Below, piece after piece: positions 1 to 7,921 of a DNA stretch of 64,000 nucleotides (positions are counted from its first letter, which is position 1; each line of letters opens with the position of its first letter). The notes below the pieces were generated by a model. It made no database searches, was not told the origin of the DNA, and was given only the letters and a program-made list of their open reading frames with translations. The stretch covers positions 3,721 to 67,720 of the forward strand of contig DASSOG010000015.1 in the NCBI GenBank assembly GCA_035700805.1. Direction: 5' to 3'. A program made the translations under genes and the position numbers. This DNA comes from JAGWRI01 sp035700805. Lineage in GTDB: Bacteria; Gemmatimonadota; Gemmatimonadetes; Gemmatimonadales; Gemmatimonadaceae.

Positions 1-116
1 ACAGCAGAATAGAACTCGTGTGACGATTGCCGCGGGATCAGCTTGGGCTCGGACGGCGGCGTCGCACGGCCAACCCGTCCCTAGGAAGTGGCTTTCACTC
101 AGCAAAAGGAGAACGA
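1..116. other. Left edge, no supported gene
   Basis: No convincing gene is visible. The reading frame of the next gene stays open upstream, but a strong Shine-Dalgarno (AGGAG at 107-111) precedes the ATG at 117, so the upstream extension was not accepted. I see no clear promoter here; the gene before the window edge is unknown. Confidence 0.5.
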
Positions 117-779
117 ATGCCGCGTGTGACGTTAGGAGATGCATTCACGGGCATCCTCGCTCTTTGCGCATTGCTGCTTACCGGGTTGTCGGTTCGCAGG
201 GAGTTGCGTCCTAGGGAAGGTACTGCGGCGCTTCCCGTTCGCGAGGTTCCTGATTGGCGGCGCTTCTCCGAGACAGGCCACGAAATTGGCTCCGCCACTG
301 CACCAGTGACCATTGTCGCGTTTTCTGATTTTCAGTGCCCGTTTTGCAAGCAGTTGGCATCGGAGATCGATTCCGTAAGGCGCTGGTACCCTGGCAAGGT
401 CAGATTTGTCTACCGATATTACCCCTTGGGTGCCGTCCACCCTCAGGCGGTCATGGCCGCAGTGGCGGCGGAGTGCGCTGGCCTACAGGGCCGCTTTGGT
501 GCGTTCCATGATGCGTTGTTCCACGACCAAAAGGCGCTCGGTGCACGGCGCTGGGTGGAATTCGCCGTGTCAGCTGGTATCGTTGATACTACACGATTCG
601 CCCAGTGCGTGAGGGACTCAGCGGTTGTAATGCCGAGGATTCGGAAAGACATTGCGGCTGGCGAACAGTTGGGGGTCTCTGGAACGCCAACTCTTCTGGT
701 CAACGGGCATTTCTTCGCTGGCGTTCCGGGCCCAAGTCAGTTGCGGCAGTTGGTTGCACAGGCGCTGGAAGACCGGTAA
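117..779 (+). CDS. DsbA-family thioredoxin-fold oxidoreductase, membrane-anchored
   Basis: This 220-residue protein looks like a periplasmic thiol:disulfide oxidoreductase of the DsbA/DSBA-like thioredoxin group. An N-terminal hydrophobic segment at about residues 9-25 is a signal anchor. The active site is CPFC at residues 74-77 in the context SDFQCPFC, and the cis-proline loop is SGTPT around residue 191. The helical insert typical of DsbA lies between them. ATG 117 was chosen because AGGAG sits 5 nt upstream; an upstream in-frame start at 27 has no such site. The next gene follows after 37 bp on the same strand. The partner protein that reoxidises or reduces it is not visible here, so the direction of the redox reaction is unknown. 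Confidence 0.85.
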   Translation: MPRVTLGDAFTGILALCALLLTGLSVRRELRPREGTAALPVREVPDWRRFSETGHEIGSATAPVTIVAFSDFQCPFCKQLASEIDSVRRWYPGKVRFVYRYYPLGAVHPQAVMAAVAAECAGLQGRFGAFHDALFHDQKALGARRWVEFAVSAGIVDTTRFAQCVRDSAVVMPRIRKDIAAGEQLGVSGTPTLLVNGHFFAGVPGPSQLRQLVAQALEDR

Positions 780-816
780 GATGTGTTCCGCGCGGTACTC
801 TGGATTTGGAGGCGAA

Positions 817-1194
817 ATGCGGCGTGTTGTCGCTGTGATGGCGACCCTGGCGTCACTGGGCTTCGGCCAACGTGCAATGGCTCAGCACCCTGCGCGCAAC
901 CAGCGGAAGTGCGTCGTGCGGGCGCCCACTGATACGGGCACGCCCAAAGCGTCGGGCCCTGCTGCTGCGGTAAGGTGGAGCCGCGAAGTTCGGCAAGCAA
1001 TCCAGCAGCATCAAGTTTGCCTTGGGATGTCCAGAGCCATGGCGGAGATGGCGTGGGGTTCCCCGCGGCGTTTGCAGATCCTCATCTCGCCCGGCGATAC
1101 GGTCGTAGAATTGCGGTATGATGACCAAACTGTGATTCTGGTACGCGACAGCGTGCGTGCCATTCGACCAGTCAGGCGTTCCGGCCACTCCTGA
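817..1194 (+). CDS. Small secreted protein with a BamE/SmpA-like C-terminal motif
   Basis: This 125-residue protein has a signal peptide (residues 1 to about 23, ending in a RAMAQ-type cleavage site) and a basic linker. The C-terminal half contains a pattern GMSRAMAEMAWGSPRR followed by beta-strand-like sequence. A Gly-Met/Leu...Trp/Leu-Gly-x-Pro pattern of this sort is common in small envelope proteins related to SmpA/BamE, but the resemblance is short and I do not claim orthology. ATG 817 is supported by GGAGG at 808-812; an in-frame ATG at 781 would add 12 residues before the signal peptide. It ends 5 bp before the permease gene and is probably cotranscribed with it. Confidence 0.6.
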   Translation: MRRVVAVMATLASLGFGQRAMAQHPARNQRKCVVRAPTDTGTPKASGPAAAVRWSREVRQAIQQHQVCLGMSRAMAEMAWGSPRRLQILISPGDTVVELRYDDQTVILVRDSVRAIRPVRRSGHS

Positions 1195-1199
1195 TCCGG

Positions 1200-3650
1200 A
1201 TGGGCGAATCGTTCCGTGGTACACCAGGCGCGCCCATATTTGTTCGCGAAGTCTGGCGTGGGGCACGGGGGCTCTGGCGCTCGCGCAGGCAATGCACGGC
1301 GAGCGTTGTGGTGCTCGGTCTTGCGCTGGCCACGAATGCAGTGCTGTTCGGCCTCCTGACCCGTCTCTTTCTCGCTGAGCCGCCGCTGGTTCGCCAGCCG
1401 CACGACATTTTTAGAATCGAACAAGTGTGGACCGTCCCCGGTCGCGGAAGGATCGTGAACGCGACGCTCTCCTACCCGCAGTACTCTGCAATCGCAGCGC
1501 TGCACGACGCAAACGTGGCCGGCTCGCGCGTGATGTCCATGAGTATCGGCGAGGGCACGACGTCGCGCCGCGTCGCCGCGGCGTTCGTGACGGAATCGTA
1601 CTTCCGGTTCCTGGGCGTCAGGCCCGAAATCGGTCGGACATTTTCGACCGTGGAAGCTGAGCCGCCATTCGGGACCGCGGTCGTCGTGCTGGGCCACGAG
1701 GTATGGGTCCGCAGGTTCGGTGCCAGCCCTGATGTGCTCGGACGCCGGCTTCGCGTGGGCCGAACCAACTACACAATCATCGGCGTTCTCCCGGCAACGT
1801 TTCGTGGCCTGGGCAGACGGCCCGTTGATGTGTGGCTCCCGCTCGCGGTCGCTGGCGCACTCAGCTATGGGCCCGGGTGGGACTTTGACGGCGGAGCGTT
1901 TTGGATCGACACGTTTGTCCGGCTTCCCAAGGGAAACGGGCACGCGAGCGCCGCTGCGCGCATCGATGCCTCACTCGCCAGGCCGGGCCCGGGCTCCCCA
2001 CACGTTGTGCTGACGCGCCTGAACGCCGCCAACGGACCGCAGAGAGGGCTGCAGGACCGGGTCAGTTTGTGGCTAGGCGGCCTCGCGCTGGTCGTGCTAC
2101 TGATCGCGTGTGCAAACATCGGCAGTGCGCTGCTGACACGGCACCTAGAGCGTCGCGCGGAAACTGCCGTGCGGCTCGCGCTGGGCGGATCGCGATGGCT
2201 TTTGGGCGCCAACGTGCTAGGCGAGGCCGTGGGCCTCAGTGCGTGTGGAGGCGTGCTCGGGTGGGCGCTGGCGCTGGGGATCAGCCGAGTGATTGCTGGG
2301 CCACTGCAAACGGCGGGCATTGAGCAGGCTGCGGGTATCGACGCAACGCTGCTCCTGTGGATGCTGCTGCTCGTGCTTGGGGTGGCCATGCTGACGTCGG
2401 CCCTCCCCTTGATGGCGCTTCGCGCACGAGGGCTTCAGCCCGTTCTTCGGACGGCCTTCACGACAGCAAGCTACGGGCGGGAGCGCGCGCGGCTTGTTCT
2501 CCTGGCGGGGCAGGTGGCGCTTACCACGGCGCTCGCGGTTTGCGCAGGTCTCTTTGTTCAGAGTTTCGCCGCGGTTCGGCGCATCGATCCGGGATTCGAT
2601 CCGGAACGTGTGCTGGTCACGGATCTCAATCCATTGGGCGAAACCACCCCACGAGAGGTCGAATCTGAATATGCTAAAGTGCAGGTACGGCTTCAGGGGG
2701 ATCCGATGGTTGTCGGCACCGCCATCGCAACGACCGCACCATTTTTCTCCGGAGCACTCGTGCGCGTCGTCGTCGCTGGTGTGGACTCGCTGCCAGGCAA
2801 CCCCAACAATGCCGTTTGGGTGAACGGCGTCACACCCGGGTTCTTCGACGTGATGCAAATGCGGTTACTGCGTGGACGCATATTGCGTTCGAGTGACGCC
2901 AACGGGGCGCCTGTCGCCGTTGTCACCCGGCACTTCGCAACGAGTGCGTGGGGAAGCGCCAACCCGCTTCATCAATGTTTTCATATCCTGAGTCGAACTG
3001 CACCGTGTGTCGAGGTCGTCGGGGTGCTTGCGGATCCCGAGCGCGACAAGCTCGGGGAAATGCCAGAAAGCCAGTTCTTCGTGCCACTCGCGCAGGTTCC
3101 ACGCGCGACCTCAACACGACTGTTTTTCGTCCGATTTAGAGGAGACCGTGCGGCGGCAGCGGCGCACCTTGTCGGGGTGATTCGAAAAACCCTGGCCAAT
3201 TCTCCCTCGCCTCGTGTGCTGGCGCTGGGAGATTTGGTGGGAGGGCAGCGCCGCCCGTGGGCCTGGGGAGCTACCCTTCTCACATTTTTCTGTTCGCTCG
3301 CCGTGCTCATGGCGGGGCTTGGCTTGCACAGCGTTCTGAGCTTTGAGCTGAAGGCGCGTGAGCGGGACCTCGCGATCCGGGCCGCGCTTGGGGCCAATGG
3401 GACGGGTTTGGCGCGCGCGGCGCTGCGACGCAGCGCGTTTGCCGTGGTTGGTGGTCTGACCTGCGGCCTGATCGTCGGCTGGGTCTTGGGGCATCGCCTC
3501 CAACCCGTCCTCTTCAGGACGGAGCCGGTCACCGTTGCCCTCGACGCCACGATTGTCCTGGTGACCGTTGCAATGTTTGCAACTGCGGTCTTGGGCCCCA
3601 TCCTCCGATTGACCAGGTCAGACGTCGCCGCAGTACTGCGGGGGGCATAG
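1200..3650 (+). CDS. Orphan ABC permease of the MacB/FtsX type (ADOP-like)
   Basis: This 816-residue protein has the architecture of the duplicated orphan permeases common in Acidobacteria and Gemmatimonadota: one transmembrane helix near residues 32-57, a large periplasmic MacB-type domain, then two FtsX-type membrane modules separated by a second periplasmic domain. The two modules carry the paired motifs ETAVRLALGGSRW and DLAIRAALGANG. No ATP-binding subunit is adjacent, as is usual for this group, so the ATPase must be elsewhere or absent. The substrate is unknown; MacB relatives couple ATP hydrolysis to transport or signalling across the envelope. The gene starts 5 bp after the small secreted protein and may act with it. 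No terminator is evident downstream. Confidence 0.85.
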   Translation: MGESFRGTPGAPIFVREVWRGARGLWRSRRQCTASVVVLGLALATNAVLFGLLTRLFLAEPPLVRQPHDIFRIEQVWTVPGRGRIVNATLSYPQYSAIAALHDANVAGSRVMSMSIGEGTTSRRVAAAFVTESYFRFLGVRPEIGRTFSTVEAEPPFGTAVVVLGHEVWVRRFGASPDVLGRRLRVGRTNYTIIGVLPATFRGLGRRPVDVWLPLAVAGALSYGPGWDFDGGAFWIDTFVRLPKGNGHASAAARIDASLARPGPGSPHVVLTRLNAANGPQRGLQDRVSLWLGGLALVVLLIACANIGSALLTRHLERRAETAVRLALGGSRWLLGANVLGEAVGLSACGGVLGWALALGISRVIAGPLQTAGIEQAAGIDATLLLWMLLLVLGVAMLTSALPLMALRARGLQPVLRTAFTTASYGRERARLVLLAGQVALTTALAVCAGLFVQSFAAVRRIDPGFDPERVLVTDLNPLGETTPREVESEYAKVQVRLQGDPMVVGTAIATTAPFFSGALVRVVVAGVDSLPGNPNNAVWVNGVTPGFFDVMQMRLLRGRILRSSDANGAPVAVVTRHFATSAWGSANPLHQCFHILSRTAPCVEVVGVLADPERDKLGEMPESQFFVPLAQVPRATSTRLFFVRFRGDRAAAAAHLVGVIRKTLANSPSPRVLALGDLVGGQRRPWAWGATLLTFFCSLAVLMAGLGLHSVLSFELKARERDLAIRAALGANGTGLARAALRRSAFAVVGGLTCGLIVGWVLGHRLQPVLFRTEPVTVALDATIVLVTVAMFATAVLGPILRLTRSDVAAVLRGA

Positions 3651-3703
3651 CGGCGCCTCCATCCAGCGCGAAAAAACCGATTCTTCCAACACTCTGCATC
3701 GCG

Positions 3704-3732
3704 TTGACACCCCACAACTTGCGCCCTACTTT
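3704..3732 (+). promoter_or_regulatory. Promoter for tRNA-Ser(CGA)
   Basis: TTGACA at 3704-3709 and TACTTT at 3727-3732 are separated by 17 bp. The predicted start is about 3739, a few bases before the tRNA 5' end at 3744. It matches the -10 type (TACNTT) seen at several other promoters in the window. Confidence 0.75.
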
Positions 3733-3743
3733 TCGGGGCTCTT

Positions 3744-3830
3744 GGACGGGTGGCCGAGTGGTTGAAGGCACCGGTCTCGAAAACCGGCATACCGGCAACG
3801 GTATCGTGAGTTCGAATCTCACCCCGTCCG
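3744..3830 (+). tRNA. tRNA-Ser (anticodon CGA)
   Basis: An 87-nt class II tRNA. The acceptor arms GGACGGG and CCCGTCC pair fully, the anticodon loop CTCGAAA lies between CCGGT and ACCGG, a long variable arm follows, and the T arm is GTGAG-TTCGAAT-CTCAC. The anticodon CGA reads UCG serine codons. The discriminator is G and CCA is not encoded. Confidence 0.95.
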
Positions 3831-3848
3831 CTGCTCCAAGATCAACAA

Positions 3849-3890
3849 CGCCGGCACGCCCCTGGGCTAGCGAGTGCCCCTGTGCCGGCG
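3849..3890 (+). repeat. Inverted repeat between the two tRNA-Ser genes
   Basis: CGCCGGCAC at 3849-3857 pairs perfectly with GTGCCGGCG at 3882-3890, with a 24-nt loop. There is no T tract, so it does not look like an intrinsic terminator. It may be a processing structure if the two tRNAs are made as one precursor. Confidence 0.5.
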
Positions 3891-3893
3891 CCT

Positions 3894-3981
3894 GGATGGG
3901 TGGCCGAGTGGTTTAAGGCGCACGCCTGGAAAGTGTGTGTACGTCAAAAGCGTACCGTGGGTTCGAATCCCACCCCATCCG
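3894..3981 (+). tRNA. tRNA-Ser (anticodon GGA)
   Basis: An 88-nt class II tRNA. The acceptor arms are GGATGGG and CCCATCC, the anticodon loop is CTGGAAA between CACGC and GTGTG, and the T arm is GTGGG-TTCGAAT-CCCAC. The anticodon GGA reads UCC/UCU. The last 38 nt are overlapped, antisense, by the 3' end of the DUF3108 gene. CCA is not encoded. Confidence 0.95.
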
Positions 3982-4762
3982 TCGTATCCGCCGCGGCAGC
4001 CGGACCACCGGGCACGTACTCCTTCAAGTACAGGTTGAGCGAGCCGAAGCTCAGCCCCGACTTCATCTGCACCAGGATGCGGCGGTCGTCGTCGCTGATC
4101 CAGATCTCGGCGTGCCCGCCCTCCGAGAACAGCCCGTTCGCCTTGATGGTCGGCTTGAGCACCACGCACATGAACTTGCCGGCGGGCACCTCCACCTCCT
4201 CGCGACGCACCACGTCCACGATCACCGGGTTGCGGTCGGCCTTGAAGTAACGGTTCCACTCATAGTGCGCCCCCACGGTCAGCGGCACCGTGCGCACAAA
4301 GTAGATGAACGATTCGTCGTCGAGCGGCGACGCGACCGTGATGGACGTGTCCTTGCCGTTCTCCACGTAGATGCCCGACTCGGGAATGATCTCGTACGTG
4401 GTGTTCCGCTTGTACCGCCCCTCGTGGATGTCCTGATGGTACCGGTAGGTGACCAGCGTGTTGGCGTCGAACCAGCTCGTGTAGTTGTCGTGCACCCCGA
4501 ACCAGCTCGGCCCCCCGTTCACCGAAAAGCGGATGCGGTAGGTGTCGTGCCCCCGCACGGTGTCGCGCGCCTCGACCACCGCCTCGGCGCGCCCCACGGG
4601 CAGCCACCCGAACTTGCCCTGGTACACCATCCGCTCGCCCACATCAAAGGGCCAGTGGTGCGCGGCCGCCGGGCCGGTGGCGTCGGCTCGGGCAGGTACC
4701 TGCGCCGCCGCGGAGCCCACGGCGGTCAGGGCGAGCATGAGGGCGGTGGCAAGACGGGTCAT
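3944..4762 (-). CDS. DUF3108-family secreted protein
   Basis: A 272-residue protein with a clear signal peptide (MTRLATALM... ending in SAAAQ) followed by a DUF3108-type body. Recognisable parts are VGERMVYQGKFGWLPVG near the start and a beta-rich tail with EVPAGKFMCVVLKPT and AEIWISDDDRRILVQMKS. Members are periplasmic or outer-membrane-associated proteins of unknown function. The ATG at 4762 was chosen because the signal peptide starts there; the frame extends upstream without support. The reading frame continues into the antisense strand of tRNA-Ser(GGA), so its last 11-12 residues (ending GVGFEPTVRF) are templated by tRNA sequence. No good Shine-Dalgarno is visible. Confidence 0.8.
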   Translation of the reverse strand: MTRLATALMLALTAVGSAAAQVPARADATGPAAAHHWPFDVGERMVYQGKFGWLPVGRAEAVVEARDTVRGHDTYRIRFSVNGGPSWFGVHDNYTSWFDANTLVTYRYHQDIHEGRYKRNTTYEIIPESGIYVENGKDTSITVASPLDDESFIYFVRTVPLTVGAHYEWNRYFKADRNPVIVDVVRREEVEVPAGKFMCVVLKPTIKANGLFSEGGHAEIWISDDDRRILVQMKSGLSFGSLNLYLKEYVPGGPAAAADTTDGVGFEPTVRF

Positions 4763-4863
4763 CTCGTAAGGAAGTTGGGGGGCCTGTCCAGAGCAACCCG
4801 ACAGCCGCGGCGAAGTTCCGCCCCGCTTCATTTTCGGCGCGCGGGTGCCCATATTCAGGGCCA

Positions 4864-5415
4864 ATGGCTGATGCGCCCGCCACAATTCTCGATGCACGAT
4901 CCCTGCAGCGTACCCTCCGCCGGATGGCCGACGAGATCGTCGAGCTGAACAACGGAACGGACGACCTGCTCATTGTTGGTATTCAGCGCCGCGGTGTCCA
5001 ACTCGCGGCGCGCATTGTGTCGATGATCGCCGAGCGGGAGCAGGTGACGGTGCCCCAGGGGGCGCTGGACATCACGCTCTACCGCGATGACCTCCAGACC
5101 GTCGGGCCGCGCCCGGTGGTGGGTCCCACGGACCTGCAGGCCGACATCAACGGCAAGCACGTGGTGATCGTGGACGACGTGCTCTACACCGGGCGCACCG
5201 TGCGCGCGGCGCTGGACGAACTGGCCGACTTCGGGCGGCCGCGCCGCATCGCGCTGGCCGTGCTGATCGATCGCGGCGGGCGCGAGCTCCCCATCCACGC
5301 CGATATCGTGGGACGCACGCTCACCGTGCCGCCGGGCGGGCGCATTGACGTGCTGGTGAGCGAGCTGGACGGACGCGATGCCGTGGTGCAGCTGGCGCCG
5401 GGGCAGGCCACGTGA
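4864..5415 (+). CDS. pyrR: Bifunctional pyr operon regulator / uracil phosphoribosyltransferase PyrR
   Basis: A 183-residue PyrR. It carries the PRPP-binding loop VVIVDDVLYTGRTV (residues about 100-113), the N-terminal GIQRRGVQLA motif and the family signature VPQGALDITLYRDDL. In the family it binds pyr mRNA in response to UMP/UTP and has weak uracil phosphoribosyltransferase activity. It is the first gene of a pyrR-pyrB-pyrC operon and its last codons overlap the pyrB GTG start by 4 nt. A -10-like CATATT at 4850-4855 lies 8 nt before the ATG, so the transcript may have almost no leader. No textbook PyrR attenuator is seen. Confidence 0.95.
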   Translation: MADAPATILDARSLQRTLRRMADEIVELNNGTDDLLIVGIQRRGVQLAARIVSMIAEREQVTVPQGALDITLYRDDLQTVGPRPVVGPTDLQADINGKHVVIVDDVLYTGRTVRAALDELADFGRPRRIALAVLIDRGGRELPIHADIVGRTLTVPPGGRIDVLVSELDGRDAVVQLAPGQAT

Positions 5416-6410
5416 CCGGCAACGGGCCGCTGGGCAAGGACCTGCTCGGGCTCGAGCCGTTGACCGGCGACCAGATTCGCCTCATCCTGGACACCGCCGA
5501 ACCGTTCAAGGAAATCAGCGAACGCACCATCAAGAAGGTGCCCACGCTGCGCGGCGCCACCATCGTCAACCTGTTCTTCGAAGCCTCCACCCGCACGCGC
5601 GTGTCGTTCGAGTTCGCGGAAAAGCGGCTCTCGGCCGACACGGTAAACGTGGCGGCGTCCGGGTCCAGTGTCTCCAAGGGAGAGACGCTGGTGGACACCG
5701 CGCGGAACCTTGAGGCCATGCGGATTGACATGGTGGTGATCCGCCATGGGGCTTCCGGCGCGGCAAAGTTCCTGGCCGAGCGCATCAAGTCCAACGTCAT
5801 CAATGCGGGCGACGGCACCCATGAGCACCCCACGCAGGGGCTGCTGGACCTGCTCACGCTGCGCGATCACTTTGGCAAGCTGGCGGGGCTCAAGGTGTGC
5901 ATCTGCGGTGATGTGCTGCACTCCCGCGTGGCCCGGAGCAACATCTGGGGGCTCACCAAGATGGGCGCGGAGGTGGCGGTGTGCGGCCCGCGCTCCCTGC
6001 TGCCGAGTGCCATTGACGGCATGGGCGTCACGGTCTTCGATCACATTGACGACGCCATCGGCTGGGCCGACGCGCTGAACATCCTGCGCCTGCAACTGGA
6101 GCGCATGCACGCGGGCTACATCCCGTCGCTGCGCGAATACAACCGCGTGTTCGGAGTCACGCGCGAGCGGCTTTCGCGCGCGGGACGCGACGTGCTCATC
6201 CTTCACCCCGGCCCCATGAATCGTGGCGTCGAAATTGACTCCGACGTGGCCGACGGACCCTTCAGCGTGATTCTTCCCCAGGTGACCAACGGCGTGGCCG
6301 TGCGCATGGCGGTGCTCTACCTCCTCTCCGGTGGCCGTCCCGAGCTGGCGGAGTCCGCCAAGGGCGGCGGCGCCGTCGCGCCGGGCGCTCCCGGCGGAGC
6401 GGGCCGATGA
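5412..6410 (+). CDS. pyrB: Aspartate carbamoyltransferase catalytic subunit
   Basis: A 332-residue ATCase, second step of pyrimidine synthesis (carbamoyl phosphate plus aspartate). The carbamoyl-phosphate motif STRTR is at residues 59-63, HPTQ at 139-142, and the aspartate-side motif HPGPMNRGVEI is in the C-terminal domain. It starts with GTG inside the end of pyrR (GTGA overlap) and its stop overlaps the pyrC ATG. The last ~25 residues are a Gly/Ala-rich tail beyond the usual end. No pyrI regulatory subunit is nearby, as expected for PyrR-type operons. Confidence 0.96.
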   Translation: MTGNGPLGKDLLGLEPLTGDQIRLILDTAEPFKEISERTIKKVPTLRGATIVNLFFEASTRTRVSFEFAEKRLSADTVNVAASGSSVSKGETLVDTARNLEAMRIDMVVIRHGASGAAKFLAERIKSNVINAGDGTHEHPTQGLLDLLTLRDHFGKLAGLKVCICGDVLHSRVARSNIWGLTKMGAEVAVCGPRSLLPSAIDGMGVTVFDHIDDAIGWADALNILRLQLERMHAGYIPSLREYNRVFGVTRERLSRAGRDVLILHPGPMNRGVEIDSDVADGPFSVILPQVTNGVAVRMAVLYLLSGGRPELAESAKGGGAVAPGAPGGAGR

Positions 6411-7750
6411 GCGCCCGGCGCGCTGCCTCACGTTCGCCGGCGGCACCGGCCGGACGCCTGCTGCTGCGCGGCGGTCGCGTGGTGGATCCGTCGCAGCGCC
6501 TGGACGAGGTGGCCGATGTGCTCATCGACGAGGGGCGTGTGCTGGAGATTGGCGCGCGGATCTCCGAGGGGGCCGGCGAGGCCAGCGTCGTGGACTGCGC
6601 GGGCCTGGTGGTGTCGCCCGGGTTCATTGACGTGCACTGCCACCTGCGCGAGCCCGGCCGTGAGGACGTGGAGACGATCGCCACGGGCGCGCGCGCGGCC
6701 GCGGCCGGCGGCTTCACCGCGGTGTGCGCCATGCCCAACACCGATCCCGTGACGGACAACCAGGCGGCGGTGGGCTTCATCCTGCGTCAGGCGCTGCGGG
6801 CCGAGTCGTCACGCGTCTATCCCATCGGCGCGATCTCGGTGGGGCAGCAGGGCGTCACGCTGGCGGAGTTTGGCGAGATGGTGGGCGCCGGCGCCGTGGC
6901 GGTGAGCGACGACGGCAAGCCCGTGGTGAGCGCGCACCTGATGCGCACGGCGCTGGAGTACGCGCGCAACTTCGGCATCCCCGTGGCCGACCACTGCGAG
7001 GAGCCCACGCTGGCCGCCGGCGGCGCCATGAACGAAGGGCTTATGAGTGCGCGTATGGGGCTCAAGGGCATTCCGGCGGAGGCCGAGGAGATCATGGCGA
7101 TCCGTGATATCCTGCTGGCCAAGCTGACGGGCGGACATGTCCACCTGTGCCACATGAGCACGCGCGGGTCGGTGGACCTCATTCGCTGGGGGAAGGACCG
7201 CGGCATCAACGTGACCGCCGAGGTGTGCCCGCACCACATATCGTTGAGCGAAGAAGCGGTGGCGGGGTACGCCACCAACGCCAAGATGAACCCGCCCCTG
7301 CGCACGCCGGACGACGTGGAGGCGCTGCGCGAAGCGGTGAAGGACGGCACGATCGATGTCATTGCCACGGATCACGCGCCTCACCACTACGACGAGAAGG
7401 AGCGGGAGTTCGCCGATGCGCCCAACGGCATCGTCGGCCTGGAGACGGCGCTGGCCGTGAACGTGACCTGGCTGGTGAAGCCGGGGATCATTGACGTCCC
7501 CGTGCTGATCGATCGCATGTCGGTGGCGCCGGCTCGGCTCTTCCACCTGCCAGGCGGCACGCTGCGCAAGGGCTCGCCGGCCGACGTGACGGTCTTCGAC
7601 CCGTCGGCGGAGTGGAAGGTGGACCCGGCGGCCTTCCGGTCCAAGGGTCGCAACTCACCATACGCGGGCCTGACGCTCACCGGACGGGTGCACTTTACCA
7701 TCGTGGATGGTCGAGTGATCCACTCTCTTCAGGGCGGGACGGGTGCCTGA
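6407..7750 (+). CDS. pyrC: Dihydroorotase (type I)
   Basis: A 447-residue amidohydrolase that interconverts carbamoyl-aspartate and dihydroorotate. The zinc motif DVHCHLREPG is at residues 75-84, the second histidines are in VCPHHISL, and the catalytic Asp is in ATDHAPHH. At the position of the carboxylated lysine in some families it has VSDDG (residues 166-170), as in type I enzymes that use Asp there. Length and layout are typical of long type I enzymes associated with PyrB. It overlaps pyrB by 4 nt. Confidence 0.95.
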   Translation: MSARRAASRSPAAPAGRLLLRGGRVVDPSQRLDEVADVLIDEGRVLEIGARISEGAGEASVVDCAGLVVSPGFIDVHCHLREPGREDVETIATGARAAAAGGFTAVCAMPNTDPVTDNQAAVGFILRQALRAESSRVYPIGAISVGQQGVTLAEFGEMVGAGAVAVSDDGKPVVSAHLMRTALEYARNFGIPVADHCEEPTLAAGGAMNEGLMSARMGLKGIPAEAEEIMAIRDILLAKLTGGHVHLCHMSTRGSVDLIRWGKDRGINVTAEVCPHHISLSEEAVAGYATNAKMNPPLRTPDDVEALREAVKDGTIDVIATDHAPHHYDEKEREFADAPNGIVGLETALAVNVTWLVKPGIIDVPVLIDRMSVAPARLFHLPGGTLRKGSPADVTVFDPSAEWKVDPAAFRSKGRNSPYAGLTLTGRVHFTIVDGRVIHSLQGGTGA

Positions 7751-7921
7751 AGTGGCACCTGGCGCCCGCGGCCAACTCGTTGCCGGGAACCATGTTCGGT
7801 CGTCGGAGGTAAGGATGCATATTCAAGGTGTGCCCCGCGAGTCAGCGGGCACCGACGCACGCATCGCCTGTCTTGCACCCACACCACCGCACACCGCCGC
7901 CCACGCGGCGCGGGATGCCGA
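7751..7921. other. 171-bp spacer after pyrC with a weak hairpin
   Basis: No gene was accepted. A bulged hairpin (GTGCCCCGC against GCGGGCAC, 7830-7852) is present without a T tract. The short open frame 7743-7925 has no recognisable protein features and overlaps the ends of both neighbours. Confidence 0.5.

Noticed and set aside
27..116. 30-residue N-terminal extension of the DsbA-like protein
   Set aside because: ATG 117 has a strong Shine-Dalgarno and starts the signal anchor; the extension is Arg-rich and has no site.
3867..4259. Short antisense frame containing GGIRTHGTLLTYTHFPGV
   Set aside because: This is translated antisense tRNA-Ser sequence in another frame, a known annotation artefact; the DUF3108 frame is the real one in this region.
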